This document shows, piece after piece, positions 1 to 8,718 of a stretch of DNA of 36,502 nt. Numbering within the stretch: the first letter of the stretch is position 1; every line of letters begins with the position of its first letter. This stretch comes from JBDLRH01 sp039800165 (GTDB taxonomy: Bacteria; Pseudomonadota; Gammaproteobacteria; Burkholderiales; Burkholderiaceae_C), in NCBI GenBank assembly GCA_039800165.1, contig JBDLRH010000115.1:1-36502 (forward strand). The letters run 5' to 3'. A model generated the notes under the pieces. The model had not been told where the DNA came from. It ran no database searches and saw nothing but the letters and a program-made list of their open reading frames with translations. The translations under genes were made by a program, and so were the position numbers.

Positions 1-2643
1 GACAAGGGCGTGACAGTCAACCGCTGGAACACCACCGGCATGCTGGTGTCCAGCGCCTCGAGCAACGAGGCCGGCTACCTGACGGTGAAGATGCTTCGCT
101 CGATGGGGCTGGTGACGCTCGACACGCAAGCGCGAATATGACACGCGCCGACGGTGTCCAGTCTGGGCCCGACTTTCGGCAGAGGCGCGATGACCAACTC
201 GTGGAACGACATCGCGAACACTGATCTGGTTCTCATCATGGGCGGCAATGCCGCCGAGGCGCACCCGTGTGGCTTCAAGTGGGTCACCGAGGCGATGCAG
301 AAGCGCAAGGCCAAGCTCATCGTGGTTGACCCGCGCTTCACCCGCTCGGCTGCGGTGGCCGATGTCTACGCGCCGATCCGCGTGGGCACCGACATCGCCT
401 TCCTGGCGGGCGTCATCAACTACATGCTGGCCAACAACAAGGTCCACATGGACTACGTGAAGGCCTACACCAACGCGTCGTTCCTGATCAACCCGGGCTT
501 CAAGTTCGACAACGGCCTGTTCAGCGGCTATGACGAAGCCAAGCGCTCGTACGCCGACCGCTCGAGCTGGCAGTACGTCATGGACAAGAAGGGCGAGTTC
601 GTTGACGTGGATCCGACGCTTGAGGCGCCCAACTGCGTGTGGCAGCTGATGAAGCAGCACTACGCGCGCTACACGCCCGAGATGGTCGAGAAGATCTGCG
701 GCACGCCCAAGGCGTCGTTCCTGAAGATCGCCGAGATGATCGCGAACACGCACACGCCGGACAAGGTGATGACCATCCTGTACGCGCTGGGCTGGACGCA
801 GCACTCGGTGGGCTCGCAGAACATCCGCACCATGGCGATGATCCAGCTGCTGCTGGGCAACATCGGACGGGCGGGCGGCGGTGTCAACGCGCTGCGCGGC
901 CACGCCAACGTGCAGGGCATCACCGACATGTGTGCCTACGCCGAGGTGCTGCCGGGCTACCTGAGCGCGCCGACCGACGCGGACGACACGCACGAGAAGT
1001 ACATCACCGTGCGCACGCCCAAGCCGCTGCGTCCGGGCTCGATGAACTTCCCGGCGAACTTCGCGAAGTGGTCGGTGAGCCAGCGCAAGTCGTGGTACGG
1101 CGACGCGGCGAACAAGGACAACAACTTCGCCTACGACTGGCTGCCCAAGCGCGACGGCGCGTACGACGTGCTGGCCATGTTCGACCGCATGTTCCAGGGC
1201 AAGATGAACGGCTTCATCTGCCAGGGCTTCAACCCGATCGCGGCGGTGCCCAACAAGAAGAAGCTGGGCACGGCGCTTTCCAAGCTGAAGTACCTGGTCG
1301 TGATGGACCCGCTTCAGACCGAGACGGCGGAGTTCTGGAAGAACTACGGCGAGTTCAACAACGTGGACCCGACGACGATCCAGACCGAGGTGTTCCGCCT
1401 GCCGGCCTCGTGCTTCGCCGAAGACCCGGGCACCTTCACCAACTCGAGCCGCAACATCCAGTGGCACGGCAAGGCCGTCGACCCCCCGGGCGAGGGCAAG
1501 ACCGACCGCGAGATCATGTCCTCGCTGTTCCTGAAGATCCGCGCGATGTACGCCAAGGAAGGCGGCGCCTTCCCTGACGCCATCAAGGCGCTTACCTGGA
1601 ACTACAGCAACCCTGCGAACCCGGCGCCCGAGGAGGTGCTGCGCGAGATCAACGGCCGCGCACTGGCCGACGTGATGGCGCCGCCTGATCCGAAGAACCC
1701 GAAGGAGCCGCCCAAGGTGCTGGTCAAGGCCGGCGAGCAGCTGCCGGGCTTCGGCATGCTGCGCGACGACGGATCCACCGCCTGCGGCAACTGGATCTAC
1801 TCGGGTGTGTGGACGCAGGCCGGCAACAACTCGGCTCGCCGCGACACCAGCGACCCGTCGGGCCTGGGCGTGTACCAGAACTGGGGCTTCAGCTGGCCGG
1901 CCAACCGCCGCGTGCTCTACAACCGTGCCGGGGCGACGCCGGACGGCAAGCCGTGGGATGCGTCACGCCGCCAGATCGCCTGGAACGGCACCGCGTGGGC
2001 GGGCACCGACATTCCGGACATCGCGCCGGCGCTCGGGCCGGACAGCGGTGCAGGCCCGTTCATCATGTGCCCCGAAGGCGTGGCGCGGCTGTTTGCGGTG
2101 GGCTTCATGGCCGAAGGGCCGCTGCCCGAGCACTACGAGCCGTTCGAGACGCCGATGGCCAACAACCTGATGTGCCCCACCAACCCCAAGGCGACCAGCA
2201 ACCCTGCTGCGCGCGTCTACAAGGGCGACATGGAGCAGTTCGGCAAGGCATCGGAGTTCCCGTACGCGGCCACCACCTACCGCCTTACCGAGCACCTGCA
2301 CTACTGGACCAAGAACGCGCGTGCCAACGCAATCGTGCAGCCGCAGCAGTTCGTCGAGATCGGCGAAGACCTGGCCAGGGAAAAGGGCATCAAAAACGGC
2401 GACATGGTCAAGGTCAAGTCCAACCGGGGCGAGATCAAGGCCGCATGCGTGGTCACCAAGCGCATGAAGGGACTCGACTGCGGAGGCAAGAAAGTCCACC
2501 ACGTCGGCATCCCCATCCACTGGGGCTTCATCGGCGAGACGCAGAACGGCTACCTGTCGAACACGCTGACCCCCTACGTGGGTGATGCGAACTCGCAGAC
2601 GCCGGAGTTCAAGGCGTTCCTCGTGAACATCGAAAAAGCCTGA
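1..2643 (+). CDS. fdnG: Formate dehydrogenase (membrane-bound, FDH-N/FDH-O type) alpha subunit, selenoprotein, 5' partial
   Basis: Catalytic molybdenum or tungsten bis-MGD subunit that oxidises formate to CO2; in E. coli FDH-N and FDH-O it faces the periplasm. Frame 1 is open from base 1 to the TGA at 2641-2643 except for an in-frame TGA at 139-141. The context ARI-TGA-HAPTVSSLGPTFGRG matches the E. coli motif around its selenocysteine, so codon 47 of this fragment is read as Sec. About 833 residues follow the Sec, close to the 820 in E. coli FdoG. Family signatures include GGNAAEAHP, PRFTRSAAVAD, GWTQHSVG, and near the end YRLTEHLHYWTK and GIPIHWG. Roughly the first 150 residues, with the expected Tat signal and N-terminal [4Fe-4S] cysteines, lie outside the window. 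The beta subunit gene starts 13 bases downstream. FDH-N and FDH-O cannot be separated from sequence alone. Confidence 0.96.
139..172 (+). promoter_or_regulatory. Selenocysteine TGA codon and bacterial SECIS hairpin
   Basis: The TGA at 139-141 is followed by a compact hairpin. C152-G154 pairs with C169-G171, U155 is bulged, and G156 to C159 pairs with G165 to C168 (one G-U pair). The loop is AGUCU at 160-164. Counting the U of UGA as 1, the bulged U falls at 17 and the loop G and U at 23 and 24. These are the positions known to contact SelB in the E. coli fdhF and fdnG elements. The pairing was worked out by hand. SelB, whose gene is at 6687, would bind here to deliver Sec-tRNA. Confidence 0.92.
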
Positions 2644-2656
2644 GGAGGACCGCAAC

Positions 2657-3523
2657 ATGAGCATGCAATCTTCCCTGGACATCGTCGCGCGCTCGGCCAC
2701 CACCACGCCCTCCGCATCGGTGCGGCAGGCGGTGGAGGTGGCCAAGCTGATCGATGAATCCAAGTGCATTGGCTGCAAGGCCTGCCAGGTGGCGTGTGCG
2801 CAGTGGAACGAGCTGTCCGATGAAATCGGTCACACGGTCGGTGTCTATGACAACCCGGCCGACCTGACCGACGAGTCGTGGACGCTGATGCGCTTTGCCG
2901 AAGTCGAGACCCAGAACGCGCTGGAGTGGCTGATCCGCAAGGACGGCTGCATGCACTGCGCCGACCCGGGGTGCCTGAAGGCCTGCCCCTCGCCGGGCGC
3001 GATCGTGCAGTACTCCAACGGCATCGTCGACTTCAAGCAGGAGAGCTGCATCGGCTGCGGCAACTGCGTCACCGGCTGCCCGTTCGACATCCCGCGCATC
3101 TCGCAGAAGGACAACAAGGCCTACAAGTGCACGCTGTGCTCCGACCGCGTGACCGTGGGCCTGGAGCCCGCCTGCGTGAAGACCTGCCCGACCGGCGCCA
3201 TCGTCTTCGGCAAGAAGGAAGACATGGTGGCCTACGGCAACAAGCGCGCCGGCGAACTGAAGGAGCGCGGCTTCCAGCAGGCGGGCCTGTACAACCCGGC
3301 CGGTGTGGGCGGCACGCACGTCATGTACGTGCTCAAGCATGCCGACACGCCCGAGAAGTACAGCGGCCTGCCGAGCAATCCGACGATCAGCCCCCTGGTC
3401 TCGCTGTGGAAGGGCGCCGCCAAGCCGCTGGCCGTGGCCGCCATGGTGGGCGCGGTGGTGGCGGGCTTCTTCCACTACATGAAGGTGGGCCCGATCGCCG
3501 AGAAGGAAGAAGAGAAAAGCTGA
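2657..3523 (+). CDS. fdnH: Formate dehydrogenase beta subunit, four-cluster ferredoxin-type with membrane anchor
   Basis: Electron-transfer subunit linking the alpha subunit to the membrane cytochrome. It has 288 residues, near the E. coli 294-300. Four cysteine groups for [4Fe-4S] clusters are visible: CIGCKACQVAC (37-47), CMHCADPGCLKAC (98-110), CIGCGNCVTGC (131-141) and CTLC...CVKTC (158-177). A single hydrophobic segment near 256-273 matches the C-terminal anchor of the FdnH/FdoH family, followed by a charged tail. The ATG at 2657 has a GAGGAGG ribosome site 8 bases upstream. It sits between the alpha and gamma genes with gaps of 13 and 12 bases, a standard three-gene operon. Confidence 0.95.
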   Translation: MSMQSSLDIVARSATTTPSASVRQAVEVAKLIDESKCIGCKACQVACAQWNELSDEIGHTVGVYDNPADLTDESWTLMRFAEVETQNALEWLIRKDGCMHCADPGCLKACPSPGAIVQYSNGIVDFKQESCIGCGNCVTGCPFDIPRISQKDNKAYKCTLCSDRVTVGLEPACVKTCPTGAIVFGKKEDMVAYGNKRAGELKERGFQQAGLYNPAGVGGTHVMYVLKHADTPEKYSGLPSNPTISPLVSLWKGAAKPLAVAAMVGAVVAGFFHYMKVGPIAEKEEEKS

Positions 3524-3535
3524 AGGAGACGACGC

Positions 3536-4162
3536 ATGAAACCCTCATCCAACGACCTTCAGCGCTACGACGACAGCACGCGCATGAACCACTGGGCGAT
3601 CGCCCTGCTGTTCTTTGCCGCGGCGCTGTCGGGCCTGGCCTTCTTCCACCCGTCGATGTACTTCTTCACCAACCTGTTTGGCGGAGGCGCCTGGACGCGC
3701 ATCCTGCACCCGTACTTCGGCGTGCTGATGTTCCTGGCCTTCCTGGGCATCTACGTGAAGCTGTGGCGCGACAACGTGCTCAACGACACCGACCGCGAGT
3801 GGATGGGCAAGGCAGGCGAGATGTTTGCCGGCAACAAGGACAACATGCCGCCCGTGGGCAAGTACAACGCCGGCCAAAAGCTGGTGTTCTGGTCCATGAC
3901 CATCAGCCTTGTGGTGCTGACGGTGACCGGCATCCTGTTCTGGCATGCATGGTTCCCCGACCTGCCGATCCTCGCGCGGCGTATCGGCGTGGTGCTGCAT
4001 GCCTTGTCGGCGGTGGTGCTGGTGCTGACCGTGATCGTGCACATCTACGCATCGATCTGGGTCAAGGGCACCACACGTGCCATGACGCGCGGCACCGTCT
4101 CGCGCGGCTGGGCCCAGTCGAATCACCCCCTGTGGTACAGGGACATGACGCAGGGCAAGTAA
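3536..4162 (+). CDS. fdnI: Formate dehydrogenase gamma subunit, cytochrome b556
   Basis: Integral membrane di-heme cytochrome b that passes electrons from the beta subunit to quinone. It has 208 residues (E. coli FdoI 211, FdnI 217). Four hydrophobic segments lie near 20-38, 58-75, 115-138 and 150-175. Histidines at 19, 58, 155 and 169 fall where FdnI has its heme ligands (18, 57, 155, 169). The N-terminal NHW and the HIYASIWVKGT segment are family signatures. An intrinsic terminator 18 bases after the stop closes the structural operon. Confidence 0.94.
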   Translation: MKPSSNDLQRYDDSTRMNHWAIALLFFAAALSGLAFFHPSMYFFTNLFGGGAWTRILHPYFGVLMFLAFLGIYVKLWRDNVLNDTDREWMGKAGEMFAGNKDNMPPVGKYNAGQKLVFWSMTISLVVLTVTGILFWHAWFPDLPILARRIGVVLHALSAVVLVLTVIVHIYASIWVKGTTRAMTRGTVSRGWAQSNHPLWYRDMTQGK

Positions 4163-4180
4163 GACCGCATCACAATGACC

Positions 4181-4211
4181 CGGGCGGCTGCGCTGGCCGC
4201 CCGTTTTTTTT
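4181..4211 (+). terminator. Intrinsic terminator after the fdn structural genes
   Basis: An 8-bp perfect stem, CGGGCGGC (4181-4188) with GCCGCCCG (4196-4203), has a 7-base loop and is followed by eight T residues (4204-4211). The next gene, fdhE, starts only 17 bases later on the same strand. The hairpin therefore either fully separates the structural genes from fdhE-sel or acts as a partial terminator that lowers accessory gene expression. Confidence 0.9.
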
Positions 4212-4228
4212 GGTTCTGCTGAAGTTCG

Positions 4229-5233
4229 ATGGCTGATATCGCAACCACCAAGGTCTTGTCGCCCGAGGAAATCGCGGCGCGGCAAATGGCCGATGCACCG
4301 CAGTTGCGCTTTGCCGCGACGGGCGACCTGTTCCGCGATCGCGAAACGCGCCTGCGCCAGCTCGCGGCCGGCCACGCGATGCGCGACTACCTCATATTCA
4401 TGGCCGACCTGTGCGCTGCACAGCACCGCGCCTTGCAGGCCGATCGGCAGCACCCCCTGCCCCCGCAGGATGCCCTGGGTGACGCCGCCAAGGCGGGCGT
4501 GCCGCCACTCACGCCCACGCTGCACCGCCGCGACGCGGCCTGGCGCGACGACCTGCGCGACATCCTGGCCGATGTGTTGCCACGCGCAGCCGACGGCCCC
4601 GCGCAGGTCATCCGCGCGCTGCAGGCCGCCGACGCAGAGCACCTTGAGCGTCAGGCCGACCGTCTGCTCAACGGCGTGATGCTCGGGCTTGATCTGGGGC
4701 AGGCACCGCTGATCGGCGCGGCGCTGCAGGTGTACTGGACGCGGCTGGTGGCACGCACCCAGCATGCCTACCCCGACCTCGCGTTTGGCCGCATCGACGA
4801 CGGAAAGGTCTGCCCGTGCTGCGGCAGCCTGCCGGTGGCCAGCATTGCACGCATCGGCGGCACAGAGGCTGGCTCGCGCTACCTGCACTGCGCGCTGTGC
4901 CAGACCGAGTGGCACATGGTGCGCATCCAGTGCGCCCACTGCGGCAGCGGCAAGAGCATCGTCTACCACGAGGTCGAGGCCAGCAGCAGCGATGCGCCGC
5001 GTGCCACCGTCGAGCCTCCCAAGGGTGCGGTGCGTGCGGAGGCCTGCGAGGACTGCCACCACTACCTCAAGATCATGTCGATGGACAAGGACGCCTTCGT
5101 CGACCCGGTGGCCGATGACCTGGCCAGCGTCACGCTCGACCTGCTGACCGCCGACGCCGGCTTCCAGCGCCACGGCGTCAACTTCATGCTGCTGTTCGGC
5201 GCAGGCGACGAGCCGGCCGCATCGAGCCCTTAG
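4229..5233 (+). CDS. fdhE: Formate dehydrogenase accessory protein FdhE
   Basis: Cytoplasmic rubredoxin-like maturation factor needed for active respiratory formate dehydrogenases in E. coli. The 334-residue length is slightly above the E. coli 309. Four cysteine pairs typical of the iron-binding domain are present: CPCC (195-198), CALC (221-224), CAHC (235-238) and CEDC (273-276). The first half is helical and less conserved. The ATG at 4229 has a GAAG-type ribosome site about 6 bases upstream and starts right after the preceding terminator's T run. The selA ATG follows its stop by two bases, so fdhE and the Sec genes are probably co-transcribed. Confidence 0.93.
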   Translation: MADIATTKVLSPEEIAARQMADAPQLRFAATGDLFRDRETRLRQLAAGHAMRDYLIFMADLCAAQHRALQADRQHPLPPQDALGDAAKAGVPPLTPTLHRRDAAWRDDLRDILADVLPRAADGPAQVIRALQAADAEHLERQADRLLNGVMLGLDLGQAPLIGAALQVYWTRLVARTQHAYPDLAFGRIDDGKVCPCCGSLPVASIARIGGTEAGSRYLHCALCQTEWHMVRIQCAHCGSGKSIVYHEVEASSSDAPRATVEPPKGAVRAEACEDCHHYLKIMSMDKDAFVDPVADDLASVTLDLLTADAGFQRHGVNFMLLFGAGDEPAASSP

Positions 5234-5235
5234 CC

Positions 5236-6690
5236 ATGACGCCTGAAGGATCCATCGTCGATGGTCCGAAGGCATGGCTCCAGCGGCTGCCCTCGACCGA
5301 CCGATTGCTGCAAGGCGCTGCGGCGCAGGTACTGGTGCGTGCGCATGGCGCGACGCTGGTGACCGGCGAAGCGCGCGCCCTGCTGGCCGAGGCGCGGCAG
5401 TGCGTGCTGGCCGGTGCGGTGCCGCCCTGGCTGCAGTCCAGTGACCCGCTGCACGCCCTGGGCGATGCGCTGGCACAGCGCTGCGCTGCGCGGCTTGCGC
5501 CGCAGCTCAAGCGCATCGTCAACCTGAGCGGCACCGTCATCCACACCAACCTGGGCCGCGCAGTGCTGCCCGATGTGGCCATTGAGTACGTGAGCGCGAT
5601 GATGCGCGCGCCGCTCAACCTCGAATATGACCTCGCGGCCGGTGCGCGCGGTGACCGCGACAGCATCGTCGAAGGACTGGTCTGCGAGCTGACCGGCGCC
5701 GAGGCCGCCACCGTGGTCAACAACAACGCCGCGGCGGTGCTGCTGGTGCTGGCGGCGCTGGCCCGCGAGCGCGAGGTGATCGTCTCGCGTGGCGAGCAGG
5801 TCGAGATTGGCGGGGCTTTCCGCATGCCTGACGTGATGGCCAGCGCGGGTGCGCGCATGGTCGAGGTGGGCACCACCAACCGCACGCACCTGCACGACTA
5901 CGCACGTGCCATCACCCCTGCCACCGCGATGCTGCTGAAGGTGCACACCAGCAACTACGCAGTGCAGGGCTTCACCTCGGCAGTGACCGAGGCCGAACTC
6001 GCGCCACTGGCGCGCGAACGCGGCGTGGCGCTGGTGTCTGACCTGGGCAGCGGCGCGCTCATCGACATGACGCGGCTCGGACTGCCCAAGGAGCCGACGC
6101 CGCAGGAGATGCTTTCTGCCGGCTGCGACGTCGTCACCTTCTCGGGCGACAAGCTGCTCGGCGGCCCGCAGGCCGGCCTGATCGTCGGCCGCAAGGACCT
6201 GATCGCGCGCATCCGCAGCTTTCCGATGAAGCGTGCGATGCGCCTGTCCAAGCTGCCGCTGGCCGCGCTGGAGGCCACGCTGCGCCTGTACCTGCAACCC
6301 GAGTTGCTGACCACCCACCTGCCCACGCTGCGCTGGCTGACGCGACCGCAGGACGACATCGCACGCACCGCGCGCAGCCTGCGCGAGCCGCTACAGCTGG
6401 CACTGGCGCCGCGCTACACCGTGAGCGAAGCCGCACTCATCAGCCAGATCGGGTCGGGCTCGCTGCCGGTGGAGACCCTGCCCTCTGCGGGTCTGGCCAT
6501 CGCGCCTGTGCAGGCCGGCAAGAAAGGCACCGGCACCGCGCTGGAGGCGCTGACCGTGGCGTTGCGCGGCCTGCCCTGCCCGATCATTGGCCGCATCGCC
6601 GATGACCAACTGCTGCTGGACTGCCGCTGCCTGGACGACGCCAACGAAGTGCTGTCGCAACTGCCGGCTTTGCAAAGGGCCTTGGCATGA
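5236..6690 (+). CDS. selA: L-seryl-tRNA(Sec) selenium transferase SelA
   Basis: PLP enzyme that converts seryl-tRNA(Sec) to selenocysteyl-tRNA(Sec) using selenophosphate. It has 484 residues, near the E. coli 463. The N-terminal tRNA-binding region includes LPSTDRLL (18-25). The core holds NLSGTVIHTNLGR (96-108), NNNAAAVLL (162-170) and SGDKLLGGPQAG (303-314), where Lys306 should bind PLP. The start codon is two bases after the fdhE stop, and its last codons overlap the selB start (ATGA). Together with selB and selC this is the translation side of selenocysteine use; selD for selenophosphate is not in the window. Confidence 0.97.
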   Translation: MTPEGSIVDGPKAWLQRLPSTDRLLQGAAAQVLVRAHGATLVTGEARALLAEARQCVLAGAVPPWLQSSDPLHALGDALAQRCAARLAPQLKRIVNLSGTVIHTNLGRAVLPDVAIEYVSAMMRAPLNLEYDLAAGARGDRDSIVEGLVCELTGAEAATVVNNNAAAVLLVLAALAREREVIVSRGEQVEIGGAFRMPDVMASAGARMVEVGTTNRTHLHDYARAITPATAMLLKVHTSNYAVQGFTSAVTEAELAPLARERGVALVSDLGSGALIDMTRLGLPKEPTPQEMLSAGCDVVTFSGDKLLGGPQAGLIVGRKDLIARIRSFPMKRAMRLSKLPLAALEATLRLYLQPELLTTHLPTLRWLTRPQDDIARTARSLREPLQLALAPRYTVSEAALISQIGSGSLPVETLPSAGLAIAPVQAGKKGTGTALEALTVALRGLPCPIIGRIADDQLLLDCRCLDDANEVLSQLPALQRALA

Positions 6691-8603
6691 TCGTCGGCAC
6701 CGCAGGCCACATCGACCACGGCAAGACATCGCTGGTGCGCGCGCTCACCGGCGTGGACACCGACCGCCTGCCCGAAGAGAAGAAGCGCGGCATCACCATT
6801 GAACTCGGCTACGCCGCGCTGCCGGTGCCGGGTGCCGAGCCGATCGGCTTTGTGGATGTGCCGGGCCACGAAAAGTTGGTACGCACCATGGTGGCCGGGG
6901 CCAGCGGCATCGACTACGCGCTGCTGCTGGTGGCGGCTGACGACGGCGTGATGCCGCAGACGGTGGAACACCTCACCATCCTGTCGCTGCTGGGCGTGAC
7001 GCGCGGCGCGGCGGTGCTGACCAAGATCGACCGGGTCGATGCGCACACCCGCGCCGAGCGGCTTGCACAGGTGCAGGCCCTGCTGGAGCGCAGCACGCTG
7101 GCCGGCAGCCCGGTGATGGAAGTCTCTGCGGTGCGCGGTGACGGTGTGGACGACCTGCGCAAGCGCCTGCTGCAGCAGGCTGCAACGCCAGCCACCGACG
7201 CGACGCAGGTGCAGGGCTTCCGGATGGCGCTGGATCGCGTGTTCACGCTGGACGGCATCGGCACCGTGGTGGCCGGCAGCGTGGCCGCCGGCGGAGTGCG
7301 CGTCGGTGATGCGCTGTGCCTTGCGCATGATCCGGGCCGCACCTACCGGGTGCGCAGCCTGCACAGCCACGGCCAGGCGCTGGAGTCGGCGCGCACCGGG
7401 CAGCGATGTGCCGTGGGCCTGACCGGTCTGGAGCGCGGCGCAGTACAGCGCGGCCAGACGTTGTGCGATGCAGCCATTGCGCACGACAGCCTGCGCCTCG
7501 ATGTATGGCTGCAGGTGGCGGCCACCGAAGACAAGCCGCTGCGCTCGGGCACGCAGGTGCATCTGCACCTGGGCACGCAAGAGGTGATGGCCTCGGTGGC
7601 GGTGCTGGGTACCGCGCAGATTGCACCGGGCGAGGCGGCGCTGGCCCAGCTGGTGGCCCGCACGCCGGTGCATGCCTGGTGGGGCGACCGCTTCGTGCTG
7701 CGTGACGCGTCGGCCACCCGCACCGTCGCGGGCGGCAGCGTGCTCGACCCGCAAGGCCCGTCGCGCTACCGGCAAACGCCGCAACGCCTGGCCTATCTGG
7801 CCACGCAGCGCGAGCCGGATGCGGCTGCCAGGCTGCAGGCGGCGCTGGCCGAAGCGCCCTTTGGCATCGAGTCGGCCATCTGGCTGCGTCATGCGGGCCT
7901 GCGCGGCTGGCCCTTCGATGCGGCGTCGCTGCAGGGCGCGGTGTTCGGTACCGGTGACAACTGGGTGATTGCCGAATCAAGCCTGCGTTCCAACGCGGCT
8001 GCGGTGCTGGCAGCTGTGCGTGAGTTTCACGCCAGGCACCCCGAAGACATCGGGCCGGATGTGAAGCGCGCGCGCCGGCTGGCGCTGCCGCGCATGCCCG
8101 AGCCGCTGTGGGCCGCGCTGCTGGAGCAGCTGGTGGCCGAGGGCCAACTCACGCGCCGCGCGGGCTTTGTGCATGTACCGGAACACGGCGTGCAGCTGCG
8201 CGAAGCCGAGCGCGTCGTGGCGCAGCGTGCACTGCCGATGCTGCTTCAGGGCCGGTTCGATCCGCCGTGGGTGCGCGACATCGCAGGCACCGCGCGGCTG
8301 CCCGAAGCGCAGGTGCGAAGCGTGCTGTCGCGCCTGGCCCAAGGCGGCGAGGTGTTCCAGATCGTCAAGGACCTCTTCTATCACCCGCAGGTGGTGCAGG
8401 AGCTGGCCGATCTGGCGCGCGGCATCGCGCAGCGCGACGGCGAGGTGCTCGCCGCGAGCTTTCGCGACGCGACCGGGCTGGGCCGCAAGCGTGCGATCCA
8501 GATCCTCGAGTTCTTTGACAGAATCGGCTTCCTTCGGCGCGTGGGTGACACCCACCTGCTGCGCCCGGGAACGCCGCTCTTTCCTTCGGGGAAGAAGGCA
8601 TGA
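6687..8603 (+). CDS. selB: Selenocysteine-specific elongation factor SelB
   Basis: GTPase that carries Sec-tRNA to UGA codons marked by a SECIS element. It has 638 residues (E. coli 614). The EF-Tu-like G domain shows GHIDHGKTS (7-15), DVPGHEK and TKID. Domains II and III follow, and the C-terminal third has the winged-helix repeats that bind SECIS RNA (for example the GRKRAIQILEFFDRIGFLRR region near the end). It overlaps selA by four bases, and selC starts four bases after its stop. Its likely target in this window is the hairpin at 152-171. Confidence 0.97.
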   Translation: MIVGTAGHIDHGKTSLVRALTGVDTDRLPEEKKRGITIELGYAALPVPGAEPIGFVDVPGHEKLVRTMVAGASGIDYALLLVAADDGVMPQTVEHLTILSLLGVTRGAAVLTKIDRVDAHTRAERLAQVQALLERSTLAGSPVMEVSAVRGDGVDDLRKRLLQQAATPATDATQVQGFRMALDRVFTLDGIGTVVAGSVAAGGVRVGDALCLAHDPGRTYRVRSLHSHGQALESARTGQRCAVGLTGLERGAVQRGQTLCDAAIAHDSLRLDVWLQVAATEDKPLRSGTQVHLHLGTQEVMASVAVLGTAQIAPGEAALAQLVARTPVHAWWGDRFVLRDASATRTVAGGSVLDPQGPSRYRQTPQRLAYLATQREPDAAARLQAALAEAPFGIESAIWLRHAGLRGWPFDAASLQGAVFGTGDNWVIAESSLRSNAAAVLAAVREFHARHPEDIGPDVKRARRLALPRMPEPLWAALLEQLVAEGQLTRRAGFVHVPEHGVQLREAERVVAQRALPMLLQGRFDPPWVRDIAGTARLPEAQVRSVLSRLAQGGEVFQIVKDLFYHPQVVQELADLARGIAQRDGEVLAASFRDATGLGRKRAIQILEFFDRIGFLRRVGDTHLLRPGTPLFPSGKKA

Positions 8604-8607
8604 ACAT

Positions 8608-8700
8608 GGAAGGAAAACGCTCCTGGTGGGGCGGCCGGGCTTCAAACCCGGTGGGTGGCGCCATGCGTCGCCGGGTGGGTTCGACTCCCGCTTCCTTCCG
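8608..8700 (+). tRNA. selC: tRNA-Sec (anticodon TCA)
   Basis: Folded by hand as a selenocysteine tRNA of 93 nt without CCA. The 8-bp acceptor stem is GGAAGGAA (8608-8615) with TTCCTTCC (8692-8699). The anticodon stem is CCGGG/CCCGG with anticodon TCA at 8642-8644 in the loop CTTCAAA. A long GC-rich variable arm follows. The 5-bp T stem and TTCGACT loop (8680-8686) make the bacterial 8+5 acceptor-T helix. G8700 is the discriminator. The genomic bases after it are CCC, so CCA must be added or completed by the cell. It lies 4 bases after selB and 18 bases before the next coding start, inside an apparent operon, so it must be processed from a mixed transcript. Confidence 0.96.
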
Positions 8701-8718
8701 CCCGGATGTTGGCCCGCG

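Noticed and set aside
139..141. TGA read as a nonsense mutation that breaks the formate dehydrogenase gene
   Set aside because: The frame is open on both sides, the flanking residues match the Sec site of the family, a SECIS hairpin follows, and selA, selB and selC are close by.
154..156. GTG as the true start of the formate dehydrogenase alpha gene
   Set aside because: It lies inside the SECIS hairpin and would remove the active site and the N-terminal domain; coding continues upstream to the window edge.
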